This document shows, in pieces, positions 40,122 through 49,629 of a stretch of DNA of 62,410 nucleotides. The position numbers were made by a program, and so were the translations under genes. Position 1 is the stretch's first letter, and the number at the start of each line of letters is the position of its first letter. The DNA lies in assembly GCA_016840095.1 (NCBI GenBank), contig JAEOSZ010000001.1, forward strand, positions 1-62,410, written 5' to 3'. Source of the DNA: Candidatus Heimdallarchaeota archaeon. GTDB lineage: Archaea; Asgardarchaeota; Heimdallarchaeia; Heimdallarchaeales; Heimdallarchaeaceae. Under the pieces are notes generated by a model. It worked only from the letters and a program-made list of their open reading frames with translations, had not been told where the DNA came from and searched no databases.

Positions 40122-42380
40122 ATGTCAGGCGATACAGGTATTACCGGGATGCTAGGACGCTTTTGGAGAAAAGTTGTTGATCATTTCGAGGATTATGAAA
40201 TTAACAGAGAAGCTCTTCTGAATAGATTAAGTCTATTGATTATTCTTGCTGCAGGTATTATGATAAGATTATTTTCTTTGATGAAAGGATATGATCCATT
40301 AATAAAAGCATTTGATCCATATGTTCAATTAGTAAGTGCTGAATATATAAGTGAAAACGGTTTTATAGCATTCATACATTGGTTCAAAGATAATTCTTGG
40401 TATCCCTATGGATTCCAACCAGGAAGAGAACTCTATTGGGGTGTTCCTGTAAGTGCAGTTATTATCAAAGGATTGTTAGGTTTATTCTCAATAGATGTAA
40501 CTATTACACAAGTAGCATACTTTAGTCCTGTATTTTATGGATTTTTCACAATTTTAGCAGCTTATTTCTTAGGAAAAGAGTCAGTCAGTAATAGAACTGG
40601 AATATTCACGGCATTCTTCATGGCATTTTCACCTGCTTTTGTTTCAAGAAGCACGGCTGGATTCTTTGATAATGAATCAGTAGGGATTCTATTTACAGTC
40701 TTAACTTTGTATTTTTTCATAAGAGCAATTAAGCGTGGTGGAACTGTTTCATCATTTTTAGCAGGTATAAGCTTAGCTCTGCTTATTGGAAGCTGGGGAG
40801 CATACAGATATGTTCTGGATTTATTACCTTTAGCAGCTTTCTTCTTAGTTTTAACAAGAAAACTTACTTGGAAACTTATCAAAGCTTATACAATTACGAT
40901 TGCAACGGCACTAAGTATTGGGTTCCTTGTGCCAAGAGTTATGATTAACAAATTTACTAATATAGAGGTCATGATACCAGTTTTAATGATTGGTTTTCTG
41001 ATACTCGTAGGAATTGTGCAAAATCTTTCTAGAAGTTTAGGCGAGAAAACATTCAAACAAATTACAATAATAGGAGCTATTACGGTTCTTATTTTGATAA
41101 CAGCATTGATTACAGTATTTCTATCCCTAGGATTGTTTTCGAATATTGCGGCAAAATTCTGGGCAGTTATTCTGCCAGGAAACCGGGCAGCGATTCCTAT
41201 TATTTCTTCAGTAAGTGAACATCAACCTATGACTTGGGCAGAGCTTTTCAACAGCATCCATATAATGATGTTCTTAATTCCCTTAGGATTGTATTATTGT
41301 ATTAAAAAACCAACTGATGTTAATATAATTCTTCTAACACTTGGAGTAACTACAATTTACTTCTCAGGATCTATGGTAAGGTTAGTATTATTACTATCTC
41401 CAGCTGCTTCATTACTTAGCGCACTTGCTATTGATAAATTACTTTATACTTATTCATTAAGTGCTCATGGTAAAATCGCTTTAACTAAGAGAAAACTAAG
41501 AATTACGAAATCAATAGGTCGAGATGAAGCTATAGTAGCTTATCTAGTAATATTTGGTTTGCTTGTTACATTTACTTTCCATAGCATAAATTTAGCTGAA
41601 CAATATGGGCAATCGGAGATGGCTCCAGTACTCTATCAACAAATAGGTGTTCCTACTTCAGATTGGCAAGAAGCTCTATTGTGGTTAAGAAATAATGCTC
41701 AAGGCCAAGGAATAGTTGCTAATAGTCCTTCCGTTGTATTGAGCTGGTGGGATTATGGTTACTGGATTACGAATTACGGTAATGCAACGTCTTTAGTAGA
41801 CAATGCTACTACGAATAAAACACAAATAGCTATGGTGGGAACCATGCTAATGTGGAATTTCACAGAATCAGTTAAACTGATGTATAAATATAACATAAAA
41901 TATGTACTAGTCAACTCTCAAGCTGGAATTCCAGGTCTTGGTTCAGACTTAGGAAAAGCACTTTGGTGTATTAGAATCGCTGAGGATGCAGTTCCAAGGT
42001 ATGGTATAACTGAAGAAACATTCTATGGATTAAATGATGCAGAAACACAATATGAATACAGATCTCCATTTTACTCCTCAGTGCTCTACAGATTATCAGC
42101 TTATGACAAAGATACAGGCTTTGCATTTCCAGAATCAGAAGGTTCTCCTATAAGCAGTCAACCTCAATTGTTAACTGATGCAATAAATAACCCAGTATAC
42201 GATCTTACAGGTCCAGATGGGCTTACATACTTCAAAGAGGTTTTCAGGAGCTATGGATTAGCTCTAGACGTGTCTGAATCTAGAAAATACCCACTAGTTA
42301 GGATATATGAAGTAATTTATCCAGAAAACATCGAGCAGCTTTCTGCTGAAGTCAACTATAATTATCCTGAACTAGAATGA
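40122..42380 (+). CDS. aglB: Oligosaccharyltransferase Stt3/AglB
   Basis: 752 residues, transferring a lipid-linked glycan to asparagine in N-X-S/T sequons outside the membrane. About 12 hydrophobic helices come first (residues 28-470), then a soluble domain starting near 500. The catalytic WWDYG motif is at 542-546, and a metal-binding F-D-P-Y sequence lies in the first external loop (near 65). It ends with a strong hairpin. It may act together with the archaeosortase on surface proteins. Confidence 0.94.
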   Translation: MSGDTGITGMLGRFWRKVVDHFEDYEINREALLNRLSLLIILAAGIMIRLFSLMKGYDPLIKAFDPYVQLVSAEYISENGFIAFIHWFKDNSWYPYGFQPGRELYWGVPVSAVIIKGLLGLFSIDVTITQVAYFSPVFYGFFTILAAYFLGKESVSNRTGIFTAFFMAFSPAFVSRSTAGFFDNESVGILFTVLTLYFFIRAIKRGGTVSSFLAGISLALLIGSWGAYRYVLDLLPLAAFFLVLTRKLTWKLIKAYTITIATALSIGFLVPRVMINKFTNIEVMIPVLMIGFLILVGIVQNLSRSLGEKTFKQITIIGAITVLILITALITVFLSLGLFSNIAAKFWAVILPGNRAAIPIISSVSEHQPMTWAELFNSIHIMMFLIPLGLYYCIKKPTDVNIILLTLGVTTIYFSGSMVRLVLLLSPAASLLSALAIDKLLYTYSLSAHGKIALTKRKLRITKSIGRDEAIVAYLVIFGLLVTFTFHSINLAEQYGQSEMAPVLYQQIGVPTSDWQEALLWLRNNAQGQGIVANSPSVVLSWWDYGYWITNYGNATSLVDNATTNKTQIAMVGTMLMWNFTESVKLMYKYNIKYVLVNSQAGIPGLGSDLGKALWCIRIAEDAVPRYGITEETFYGLNDAETQYEYRSPFYSSVLYRLSAYDKDTGFAFPESEGSPISSQPQLLTDAINNPVYDLTGPDGLTYFKEVFRSYGLALDVSESRKYPLVRIYEVIYPENIEQLSAEVNYNYPELE

Positions 42381-42420
42381 AATTAAGATTGGAAAAATCA
42401 ACCTTAATTTTTTCTCTTTT
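42381..42420 (+). terminator. Terminator after aglB
   Basis: AATTAAG (42381-42387) pairs with CTTAATT (42403-42409), with an inner TTG/CAA pairing, followed by TTTTCTCTTTTTC. It begins right at the aglB stop. Confidence 0.65.
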
Positions 42421-42627
42421 TCATTTTTCTATAATCAACTCTCAATTGTATTAACTAATGAATTTGTTTATGTTAGTAGTTCAATTCGTAGTTTTAAGAT
42501 AGTGAATTAGAGCCATAGACAAAAACAACGCAACCAAAATGCTTTTAAAAATCCATCGGGGGGATAATACTAATAGTACATCCACTAAATAATGTTAGTA
42601 CTGCTAATAAAAAAAGGTGTATATGAA

Positions 42628-43911
42628 ATGAGCTCAAAAGAGAAACCTCATTTAAATTTGGTAATCATTGGTCACGTTGATCATGGTAAATCTACTATGA
42701 CTGGACATCTTCTCTATGTATGCGGAAGCATTTCAGAAAGAGATATCCAAAAATTCGAAAAAGAAGCTGAACTAATAGGACGAGGCAGCTTTAAATTTGC
42801 CTGGGCTTTAGATAAATTGAAAGAAGAAAGAGAAAGAGGGGTAACCATCGATCTTGCATTCTATAAATTCCAAACAAAGAAATACTACTTTACAATTATC
42901 GATGCACCTGGACATCGTGATTTCGTTAAGAACATGATAACAGGTACTTCTCAAGCAGATGCAGCAATTCTCGTAATTAGTGCAGGTACAGGTGAATTCG
43001 AAGCTGGAATTAGTGCAACTGGACAAACCAGAGAACATGCTTTACTTGCAAAGACTCTAGGTGTTGACCAACTAATTGTAGCTGTTAACAAAATGGATCT
43101 TGCTGATTATAAGGAAGAACGATTTAATGAAGTTAAAGATGAAATGGCAAGAAATCTTAAGCTATTTGGTTTTGATATGAATAAAGTCACTTTTGTTCCA
43201 ACAAGCGGTATCAAAGGAGACAATCTTAATGAAAAACCAGACACAATGGCATGGTATTCTGGTCCGACCATTCTTGATGCATTAGATACTTTCATAGTAC
43301 CACCTAAACCAGTTGATAAACCCTTAAGACTACCTCTTCAGGATGTTTATACAATTACTGGAATTGGTACTGTTCCTGTTGGTCGTGTAGAAACTGGTGT
43401 TCTTAAACCAAAAGACGATGTTATCTTTCAACCAACTGGTAAAAAAGCAAACGTAATGTCCATTGAAATGCACCACGAAACAATTCCTGAAGCTATTCCT
43501 GGTGACAACATTGGTTTTAGTTGTAAAGGTCTAGCAAAGAAAGATGTTCGTCGTGGAGATGTCGTAGGTCATGCAGCCAAACCTCCAACCATTGTAAAAG
43601 ACTTTACAGCAACAGTGCAAGTAATAAGACATCCCTCTGCAATAGCAGTAGGATATACCCCAGTAATTCACTGTGGTACAGCTCAAGTTGCGACACGTTT
43701 TGCTGAGATTAAGTCTAAAGTTACAAAAGGTGTTAAAGAAGACAAACCTGACTTCTTAAAGAATGGAGATACAGCTGAAGTAGTAATGATTCCAACTCGA
43801 GATATGATTGTGGAGAAATATACAGAATTCCCACCATTAGGTCGATTCGCAATCAGAGATATGGGTCAAACCGTAGCTGTTGGTATTGTAAAAGACGTAA
43901 CTCCAAAATAA
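42628..43911 (+). CDS. tuf: Elongation factor 1-alpha (EF-1A)
   Basis: 427 residues, delivering aminoacyl-tRNA to the ribosome. GHVDHGKST (15-23), [12 protein letters not shown] and the archaeal/eukaryotic insert [16 protein letters not shown] are intact. Start ATG 42628 is preferred because AGGTG lies 9 nt before it; the upstream frame from 42592 is extra. TATA-like CTTTTAAAA near 42541. No rps10 follows, unlike in many archaea. Confidence 0.97.
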   Translation: MSSKEKPHLNLVIIGHVDHGKSTMTGHLLYVCGSISERDIQKFEKEAELIGRGSFKFAWALDKLKEERERGVTIDLAFYKFQTKKYYFTIIDAPGHRDFVKNMITGTSQADAAILVISAGTGEFEAGISATGQTREHALLAKTLGVDQLIVAVNKMDLADYKEERFNEVKDEMARNLKLFGFDMNKVTFVPTSGIKGDNLNEKPDTMAWYSGPTILDALDTFIVPPKPVDKPLRLPLQDVYTITGIGTVPVGRVETGVLKPKDDVIFQPTGKKANVMSIEMHHETIPEAIPGDNIGFSCKGLAKKDVRRGDVVGHAAKPPTIVKDFTATVQVIRHPSAIAVGYTPVIHCGTAQVATRFAEIKSKVTKGVKEDKPDFLKNGDTAEVVMIPTRDMIVEKYTEFPPLGRFAIRDMGQTVAVGIVKDVTPK

Positions 43912-43998
43912 TAAACTAATTCTTTTCTTTCTTTTTCTTTCTTTTTAAATCTAAAATCCTGATGTAAACATGTTAAGAAACAAGATGAAAAAATGTAC

Positions 43999-44910
43999 CT
44001 ATTTTGAAGGTAGAATATTATTTAAAATTTTATCAGGAGAAAATAATTCAAGGTCTCCGTAGGTTTGTCCTATTCCAAGAAAAATAATTGGTTTCTCACT
44101 GATGTGTGTAACTGAAACAGCTGCTCCACCCTTTACATCAGCATCAATTTTGTTAAGAATAGAAGCATCGATTCCTATCTTTTGATTAAAAAGAGTTGCT
44201 TGTGAGATTAGGGAATTGCCTGTAAGAGCATCACCTACAAAGAATTTCAGATCTGGTTCTGTTACTTTGCATATTTTTTGCAATTCAGCCATCAGATTAG
44301 AATTGGTTTCAATTCTTCCTGCTGTATCTATAAGTACAGCATTAATTCCTTGAGAAATTGCATGATTAATTGCATCATATGCTACTGCTGCAGCATCAGA
44401 GCCATAGTTTTGAGCAATCACTCTTATTTTTAGGTTTTCACCATGTTTCTGCAACTGTTGAATGCTTCCAGCTCTGAAAGTATCTCCTGCAGCAAAAACG
44501 CTAGAATATCCTTGATCCATAAGATATTTGCCAATTTTTGCAATGGAAAGAGTCTTTCCTACACCATTTACTCCAAAAAATGCAATAATAAGAGGTGAAT
44601 TTTGTTTTTTCGCTTCTTCTATTTCTTTGATGAGATCTATGGGTTGAGATGGTGTTAGAATTTCCATTAACACTTCTCTTAAGGAGGTTAGAAGGATAGA
44701 TCTTGTATTCGATAATCTTGCATGTTCCATTGTTGATAATTTCTGCGCAAGTTTGTTACAGATTTCATCAGTAGTCTTAACTGCAACTTCATTCTTGATG
44801 AGAATATCCTTTAATTCGCTGTTAAATCTAGAAATTGATTTTGCAGAAAAATCAGTAATTGTAATTTTCTTAAAAGCCTTTGATACACTTTTTCGAAGTT
44901 GATCAAACAA
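43999..44910 (-). CDS. ftsY: SRP receptor FtsY
   Basis: 303 residues. SRP-type GTPase: four-helix N domain (1-95), then G domain with GVNGVGKT (113-120), an AAGDTFRAGSIQQL block, DTAGR, and KIDADVKGG. The long acidic N-terminal region of bacterial FtsY is absent. It docks SRP-ribosome complexes at the membrane and is last in the run pdcd5-...-pfdA-ftsY, 19 bp after pfdA. Confidence 0.96.
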   Translation of the reverse strand: MFDQLRKSVSKAFKKITITDFSAKSISRFNSELKDILIKNEVAVKTTDEICNKLAQKLSTMEHARLSNTRSILLTSLREVLMEILTPSQPIDLIKEIEEAKKQNSPLIIAFFGVNGVGKTLSIAKIGKYLMDQGYSSVFAAGDTFRAGSIQQLQKHGENLKIRVIAQNYGSDAAAVAYDAINHAISQGINAVLIDTAGRIETNSNLMAELQKICKVTEPDLKFFVGDALTGNSLISQATLFNQKIGIDASILNKIDADVKGGAAVSVTHISEKPIIFLGIGQTYGDLELFSPDKILNNILPSK

Positions 44911-44929
44911 AAGAATCTCACTTCTCCAC

Positions 44930-45367
44930 TCACATAACAGACTTAACTACTCTGTCAATCTCTCTCAATCGTTCTATTACTTCGTTATAACTAGCTTTTA
45001 TTTGAGTGAGTTGATTTTCAACATCTGTTTTTTTCTTTTTTATACTTTCAATTGCATCTTGAAGTGATTTTTCGCTGTGAACACCTGCTCCAATAGTAAC
45101 AATAATCTTTTCACCGTTTTCAACAGTAGCATATATGAAATTTCCAGCACCAATTGGAACTAGAATCTTATTGTTTTCTTCTGCTTTATCTAGGTCTCTT
45201 AATGTTTGTTCAGCACTGTGAATTTCGTTAAAATACCCATTTAAGATCTCGATTTGTTGATTATATCTAGTTGCTTGCTGTTCAAGTTGTTGAGCAGCCA
45301 TTAGTAGATTGTTTAGCTCCTCTTGAGAAACTTGTTGGGGGGAAGGATTTTCTGACAGTTTCTTCAC
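44930..45367 (-). CDS. pfdA: Prefoldin subunit alpha
   Basis: 145 residues with two long coiled-coil helices flanking a beta hairpin core (KILVPIGAGNFIYATVENGEKIIVTIGAGV). It forms the alpha2-beta4 jellyfish that transfers unfolded proteins to the thermosome. The start overlaps the stop of rplX by 4 nt (ATGA), showing coupling. Confidence 0.95.
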   Translation of the reverse strand: MKKLSENPSPQQVSQEELNNLLMAAQQLEQQATRYNQQIEILNGYFNEIHSAEQTLRDLDKAEENNKILVPIGAGNFIYATVENGEKIIVTIGAGVHSEKSLQDAIESIKKKKTDVENQLTQIKASYNEVIERLREIDRVVKSVM

Positions 45368-45633
45368 TTCCTTTTTGGAATAGCTAAATCGTCTTCAGTT
45401 GCAAATGCTTTGATAACTGGATCTGTAATTTCATCAGGGTTTGCAATTTCTTTAATATCTTTAGGATCGATAAAAATCATATTACGTTTTACTTTATGCT
45501 TGCTTCCAAGTATATCGTAGACTTGTTCAATTGCATCTTTTTGATTTAGTGCTCTAACGTATTTCCCAAAAGGAATCTTTTGTTTTCGTCTCTTATATTC
45601 ACCACGAATATGGTATGTTTTAACAGAGGTCAT
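45364..45633 (-). CDS. rplX: Ribosomal protein eL20 (L18a/LX)
   Basis: 89 residues. KTYHIRGEYKRRKQK and F-GKYVRALNQKDAIEQVYDILGSKHKVKR match archaeal LX/L18Ae. GGTGAACACTA lies before the ATG. It is positioned between eif6 and pfdA as in most archaea. Confidence 0.95.
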   Translation of the reverse strand: MTSVKTYHIRGEYKRRKQKIPFGKYVRALNQKDAIEQVYDILGSKHKVKRNMIFIDPKDIKEIANPDEITDPVIKAFATEDDLAIPKRK

Positions 45634-45703
45634 TAGTGTTCACCAATTATTAGTTGTTTCCCGATTGTAAAAGGGTTTTTCAAGTTTTTGAAACCAAAGT
45701 TCT

Positions 45704-46378
45704 TTAAGGGGTCAATAAAACTTCGAAGACTCTCATACTTTCTGGTCCTGTACTGTCACTACCGATTACTGCTCCCCTTGTGTTGGCAAGTATTCCAACT
45801 CTTGGATAGGGAATTCCCCTGTTTATTGTGCAAACATCAGCTTTGACTCGTAAAATTGTAGCTATTTCTTTGATTTCTTCTTCAGAAAGGAGCGGATGAA
45901 CAAGTGCTCCTCTATTAGTACTCATTGCGAGACTACCAACTAGTGGAGAACCAAGCAAATTTCCAACAGTTATTTCTAAATTTAACTCATCTTGAATTTG
46001 TTTTTGAGCAGGCTTTTCAAGCATTTCACTTACGATGGCTCCTTTATCATTTAGTACAATTAAATTCCCAAGAGCTGTATATTTGCTACTTAATTCAACA
46101 ATTTTAACTTGATCAGAAACGTTTTCATCAAGTACATTGTATTCTTTTTCTTTGATGTTTTCTGGAACAAAAAGAACATTAGAATTACCTACAGCCATTG
46201 TTCCAACAAGAACTGAATTTGCAATAGTTGTTTGAATTACCTTTACATTCAAAGTATCAGCAATGATCTTGAGAGTAGATTCTTTGACACTAAAAGGAAC
46301 AATAGAAAAACTTTCAGTAGATAATGCAAAAACACCCAATCCTGAATTTCCTAATATATTTGTTTTTGCAATATCCAT
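45704..46378 (-). CDS. eif6: Translation initiation factor aIF6
   Basis: 224 residues forming the pentein fold of five repeats (for example NILGNSGLGVFA, NSVLVGTMAVGNSNVLF, YTALGNLIVLNDKGAIVS, LVGSLAMSTNRGALVHP, VGILANTRGAVIGSDSTGPE). It binds the 50S subunit and prevents premature joining. AAGGTGG lies upstream of the ATG. Confidence 0.96.
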   Translation of the reverse strand: MDIAKTNILGNSGLGVFALSTESFSIVPFSVKESTLKIIADTLNVKVIQTTIANSVLVGTMAVGNSNVLFVPENIKEKEYNVLDENVSDQVKIVELSSKYTALGNLIVLNDKGAIVSEMLEKPAQKQIQDELNLEITVGNLLGSPLVGSLAMSTNRGALVHPLLSEEEIKEIATILRVKADVCTINRGIPYPRVGILANTRGAVIGSDSTGPESMRVFEVLLTP

Positions 46379-46416
46379 TGTTATCCACCTTAAAAAATGA
46401 AAAAATGGGATCAGTT

Positions 46417-46857
46417 CTATTCAGACTGTTCCTCTTCGGAAGTTTCTTCAGGTTCAGAAGTTTCTACAGGAGCTATATCTGTTTCTTCTCCGTCTTCTTC
46501 CTCTTCTTCTTCCTCATCTTCCTCTTCTAATTCTCCAGGAATTGCAATGCCGTCAAGTTGAGGACGTGCAGCTGCATCTACTTTTTCATGTATTAATTCA
46601 ACTGTAACTATTATTTCTTCTTCAATAGTTTCAACAATTGCTCGTACTTTGATTTTTCTTGGAGGTTTTTGAATTCCTCTTTTCCACATGAATTCATTTA
46701 GTTCCTCATCAATGAAAATATCATCAGCTTTTGTGTGTTTATAGATATATTCCTTAAGGAGCTTAATGGCTCTTGGAGTTCTCTTATAAGGTGCTGTTTT
46801 ATTCAATTGAGGATAAAACGGAATGGTATAAATGTTTTCAATAGATTCTTGAGACAT
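46417..46857 (-). CDS. rpl31e: Ribosomal protein eL31 with long acidic tail
   Basis: 146 residues. The N-terminal 95 residues are a normal L31e (YTIPFYP..., PRAIKLLKEYIYKH, ELNEFMWKRGIQKPPRKIKV). From about 108 to the end is an added run of Glu/Asp with Ser/Thr, about 40 residues, with eight Glu in one stretch. Archaeal eL31 is usually about 90 residues. The tail is in frame without a break. It could be a contact for a factor at the exit tunnel, near which eL31 sits. Confidence 0.92.
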   Translation of the reverse strand: MSQESIENIYTIPFYPQLNKTAPYKRTPRAIKLLKEYIYKHTKADDIFIDEELNEFMWKRGIQKPPRKIKVRAIVETIEEEIIVTVELIHEKVDAAARPQLDGIAIPGELEEEDEEEEEEEDGEETDIAPVETSEPEETSEEEQSE

Positions 46858-46871
46858 GATTTTTCTTCCCC

Positions 46872-47027
46872 TTATCTTTTAATTCTACTACTTCTCCATC
46901 TTCTTCGTTTTGGATGGGTTCGAAAACGTCTGTTAGTTCGGATAACTGCCCAACTTGGAACAGGACTATTTGTTTTCATTTCTCTTGAATACCTGAGTTT
47001 TCTTGGTAATTGTTTATATCTTGCCAT
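46872..47027 (-). CDS. rpl39e: Ribosomal protein eL39
   Basis: 51 residues, basic, starting MARYKQLPRKLRYSREMK and ending RRRWRSSRIKR, the standard L39e pattern (PVPSWAVIRTNRRFRTHPKRR). Too short for common size cut-offs. Its ATG overlaps the pdcd5 stop by one base (TAATG), showing coupled translation. It lines the peptide exit tunnel and sits beside eL31 on the genome as in other archaea. Confidence 0.95.
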   Translation of the reverse strand: MARYKQLPRKLRYSREMKTNSPVPSWAVIRTNRRFRTHPKRRRWRSSRIKR

Positions 47028-47362
47028 TATAATCGCCTTATGTCGATTTTTGATTCTCGTTTTTGACCTTGAATTTTACGAAGAATTTCTTTTAATTGTT
47101 CATCGGTGAGTTTATCACCAATTTGTCCTTGTTGAGCTAATTGTATCAGTCTCAATTCAACTGCTTCAGCAAGTTGAGGATATACAAGTTTGACGTTAGT
47201 AAGACGCTGTCTAGCTTCCTCTGTAAGAATTTGACGAAGGATAGATTGTTTTTGAGCTTCAACAGCAGCTTGTTGCTCATCTTGTGCTTGAACAGCTTGT
47301 TGCTCTTGTAATTGTGCAATTCTCCTTTGTCGTATTGCTTCCATTTCGTCTTCATTACTCAT
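47027..47362 (-). CDS. PDCD5/TFAR19-like DNA-binding protein
   Basis: 111 residues. N-terminal long helix with Gln-rich coil (IRQRRIAQLQEQQ), then the three-helix core (LRQILTEEARQRLTNVKLVYPQLAEAVE, TDEQLKEILRKI). This is the archaeal PDCD5 family, always found beside rps19e and rpl39e. Start ATG has GGTGGG upstream. Its cellular role is unsettled. Confidence 0.94.
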   Translation of the reverse strand: MSNEDEMEAIRQRRIAQLQEQQAVQAQDEQQAAVEAQKQSILRQILTEEARQRLTNVKLVYPQLAEAVELRLIQLAQQGQIGDKLTDEQLKEILRKIQGQKRESKIDIRRL

Positions 47363-47429
47363 ATTAGCCCACCTTATTAGTTGGATTGTTCAAGTGTCAA
47401 TTACTGTAAGTAAATTCTCCTTAATAATC

Positions 47430-47894
47430 TTAATATTTTTCTAAAGCAGGGATTTCTCTCTTTATTTCAGCAGATAGCTTATCTACAAAAGAATGACCTT
47501 TTGGAGATAAAACACGGCCTACTATTACACGACCTTTACTACCATGACCGCTTTTCTTTTGGATATAATTTGCCTTCTCTAATTGTTGAAGTATTTTTCT
47601 AATTACAGCTCCACTGCCTTTTGCAAAATGCTCAGGCTTTACTCCTCTTCTATGACGACCACCATAAACTATTCGTAGTCTCGATACACCTATGGGACCA
47701 TAAAGGTAGATCTTTCTTAAAATGGAGGCAGCTCTAATATACCACCAGTCTTCCTGAACAGGAGAACTTTCCTTATGTATTCCAGTTTTAGCATATGTAG
47801 CCCATTCTGGTGGTTTGATTTCTGCTTCTTTTTTCAATTCTTCAGTGATTTTATTTATAAGTAAATCAGATGGAACATCGTAAGCTGTTGGCAT
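47430..47894 (-). CDS. rps19e: Ribosomal protein eS19
   Basis: 154 residues; PPEWATYAKTG, DWWYIRAASILRKIYLYGPIGVSRLR and GGRHRRGVKPEH are typical. It is first in the run leading to pdcd5, rpl39e, rpl31e, eif6, rplX, pfdA and ftsY. The upstream partners yhbY and rnp4 found here in many archaea are 10 kb away. Confidence 0.96.
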   Translation of the reverse strand: MPTAYDVPSDLLINKITEELKKEAEIKPPEWATYAKTGIHKESSPVQEDWWYIRAASILRKIYLYGPIGVSRLRIVYGGRHRRGVKPEHFAKGSGAVIRKILQQLEKANYIQKKSGHGSKGRVIVGRVLSPKGHSFVDKLSAEIKREIPALEKY

Positions 47895-48037
47895 AATTTT
47901 CACTCGTCCTCGTAGATTTTGAAAGAGAGAACTCTTATGTGTTTTTCAGTCTCTGGGGAACAAACCTCGTTTAAAAAGATTACTTTGCTAGTTATATGAA
48001 GACAATAAAAAGTGTATTAGAAAGAAGAATGTAACTT

Positions 48038-48736
48038 TTACTCGTCTGGTGTAGAAAATCTATCAATTATATATTCTCCAAGAATTTCAAAGGATTTTTC
48101 TATATTCAATCCGTTTTTAGCTGAAGTTTCAAGAAAGAAATTTTCAATAGAATGCTTTTTTGTATTTTTATTCAATTCTTCTACGAAAGCTTCAACTTCT
48201 TCGATAGTTACTTTTTGTTCATCAACAAGATCCATTTTATTTGCAAGAATGATAACTGGAACAATTCCTTTTCCACTGAATTGGTAAAGCTCTTCAATCC
48301 AACTACCCAAATTAAGAAAAGTATCTCTGCGAGTAATATCTAAAACTGCTAAAGCTCCAAAGCATCCTCTGAAGAATTTTGGTCTAACGTTCTTAAACAT
48401 AGGCTGCCCTGCTAAATCCCAGATTTGGTATTTTATCTGATATTCGTCTAAAGTTCTAGTAGTGGCAGCGAAATCTGCTCCAAGAGTGGCTAAGTGTTCT
48501 TTCTGGAAACCTTCACCAAGGTATCTCTTTCTAATAGAAGTTTTACCAACAGCAGCATCACCTATCAAAACGAGCTTAATCATGTAAGCACTTGTTGATT
48601 TAGGTCGAGTATCTTCAGTTGAGGTTTGAGTATCATCTAGATTATCTTTGTGTTTTTTGATATTGTCCTCAAACATTATAGGACCTTTGCCAATTTTTTC
48701 TTCCTTACTCTTAGAAGATTGCTTCTTATCAGCCAT
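48038..48736 (-). CDS. Ras/Rab-like small GTPase with N-terminal extension
   Basis: 232 residues. G1 GDAAVGKT (59-66), a threonine in the switch I region, G3 WDLAGQP (106-112) with the catalytic glutamine, G4 NKMD (167-170) and G5 ETSAK are all present. It is Rab/Ras-like rather than Arf- or MglA-type. About 50 residues precede the G domain: charged, KS- and DT-rich, and probably flexible. No C-terminal prenylation cysteine is present. Asgard genomes have large numbers of such GTPases. Transcribed toward rps19e; partner candidates are the Roadblock proteins. Confidence 0.92.
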   Translation of the reverse strand: MADKKQSSKSKEEKIGKGPIMFEDNIKKHKDNLDDTQTSTEDTRPKSTSAYMIKLVLIGDAAVGKTSIRKRYLGEGFQKEHLATLGADFAATTRTLDEYQIKYQIWDLAGQPMFKNVRPKFFRGCFGALAVLDITRRDTFLNLGSWIEELYQFSGKGIVPVIILANKMDLVDEQKVTIEEVEAFVEELNKNTKKHSIENFFLETSAKNGLNIEKSFEILGEYIIDRFSTPDE

Positions 48737-48829
48737 GTTATCTGTTTAATATTGTGCTTCAATTATATAAAAATATGTGGTTGCACTGTTGAAACAACGA
48801 AATAAGAGCTTTAATGATAAATGTTAGGT

Positions 48830-49546
48830 TTATCTAGACATTATTTGATGAATGATTTGATAGTTCTTAGCTTGTTTACCAATTTCCTCTGCTTGACTAT
48901 GTGTTAGATGAAATGGTGTTTCCTTATCCTTATGTGTCCCCTCAATTAGTGCATAATCTACGTCTCTAGCATATTCCTTCAGTTGTTCGAAATATCCTGT
49001 ATCTCCTGTGTAGAGAATTCTTTCTGTACCCTTTTGGATAATATATCCTACGGAAGGAATATCTGGAAGTTTTCCTCCTCCTATTATGGATCCACGATGT
49101 TGAACAGGAAAAGCGGAAATGAGTATGTTATCTAAATCCAAGCCCTCTTCAATTGCAATTAGTTCAAGCTCAAATGGAATTGAATCTCCATAACTATCAG
49201 AGAATGTTCTAACTAGACCTTCTAATTCCACAACATTTGAAGGAGAAATTAATGTAAGTTTCTTGCTTCTATTTATCATCCTGAAGAAAGATAAAAGTGA
49301 AAACAAACCTCCTACATGATCAAAATGTCCATGCGTGATCAAGATTGTATTTATGTTCTCATAATATTTACTGGATAAAGAAACTAAGTCTCTTAAAATT
49401 CCATCTCCAACATCTATCAAAAAATTAGAATCCCTTTCAATATCATTTACAAGTATTTGAGTAGCTAAACCTGCTGAAGAGAATAGAACTTTGACTTGTA
49501 GGTGGTGTCCAATCCAATCCCATGTAACATCCTTATAATCTTGCAT
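48830..49546 (-). CDS. Metallo-beta-lactamase fold hydrolase (RNase Z-like)
   Basis: 238 residues. HGHFDHVGG holds the first zinc ligands, then LYTGDTGY and EGTHKD, with H-L-T-H late in the chain. The layout (long strand pair, ELAC-type DTGY, final LTHSQAE) is that of the RNase Z/AtsA branch. It may process tRNA 3' ends or act as a general phosphodiesterase. ATG 49546 is preferred over TTG 49570. Divergent from the TPR gene. Confidence 0.82.
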   Translation of the reverse strand: MQDYKDVTWDWIGHHLQVKVLFSSAGLATQILVNDIERDSNFLIDVGDGILRDLVSLSSKYYENINTILITHGHFDHVGGLFSLLSFFRMINRSKKLTLISPSNVVELEGLVRTFSDSYGDSIPFELELIAIEEGLDLDNILISAFPVQHRGSIIGGGKLPDIPSVGYIIQKGTERILYTGDTGYFEQLKEYARDVDYALIEGTHKDKETPFHLTHSQAEEIGKQAKNYQIIHQIMSR

Positions 49547-49629
49547 AGATAGAATTGAGATTATTAGCAAATATTTCTTTCGTTTCCTTTGCCGATATAC
49601 TTTTACTTGAAATTGTAATTGGATATCTA

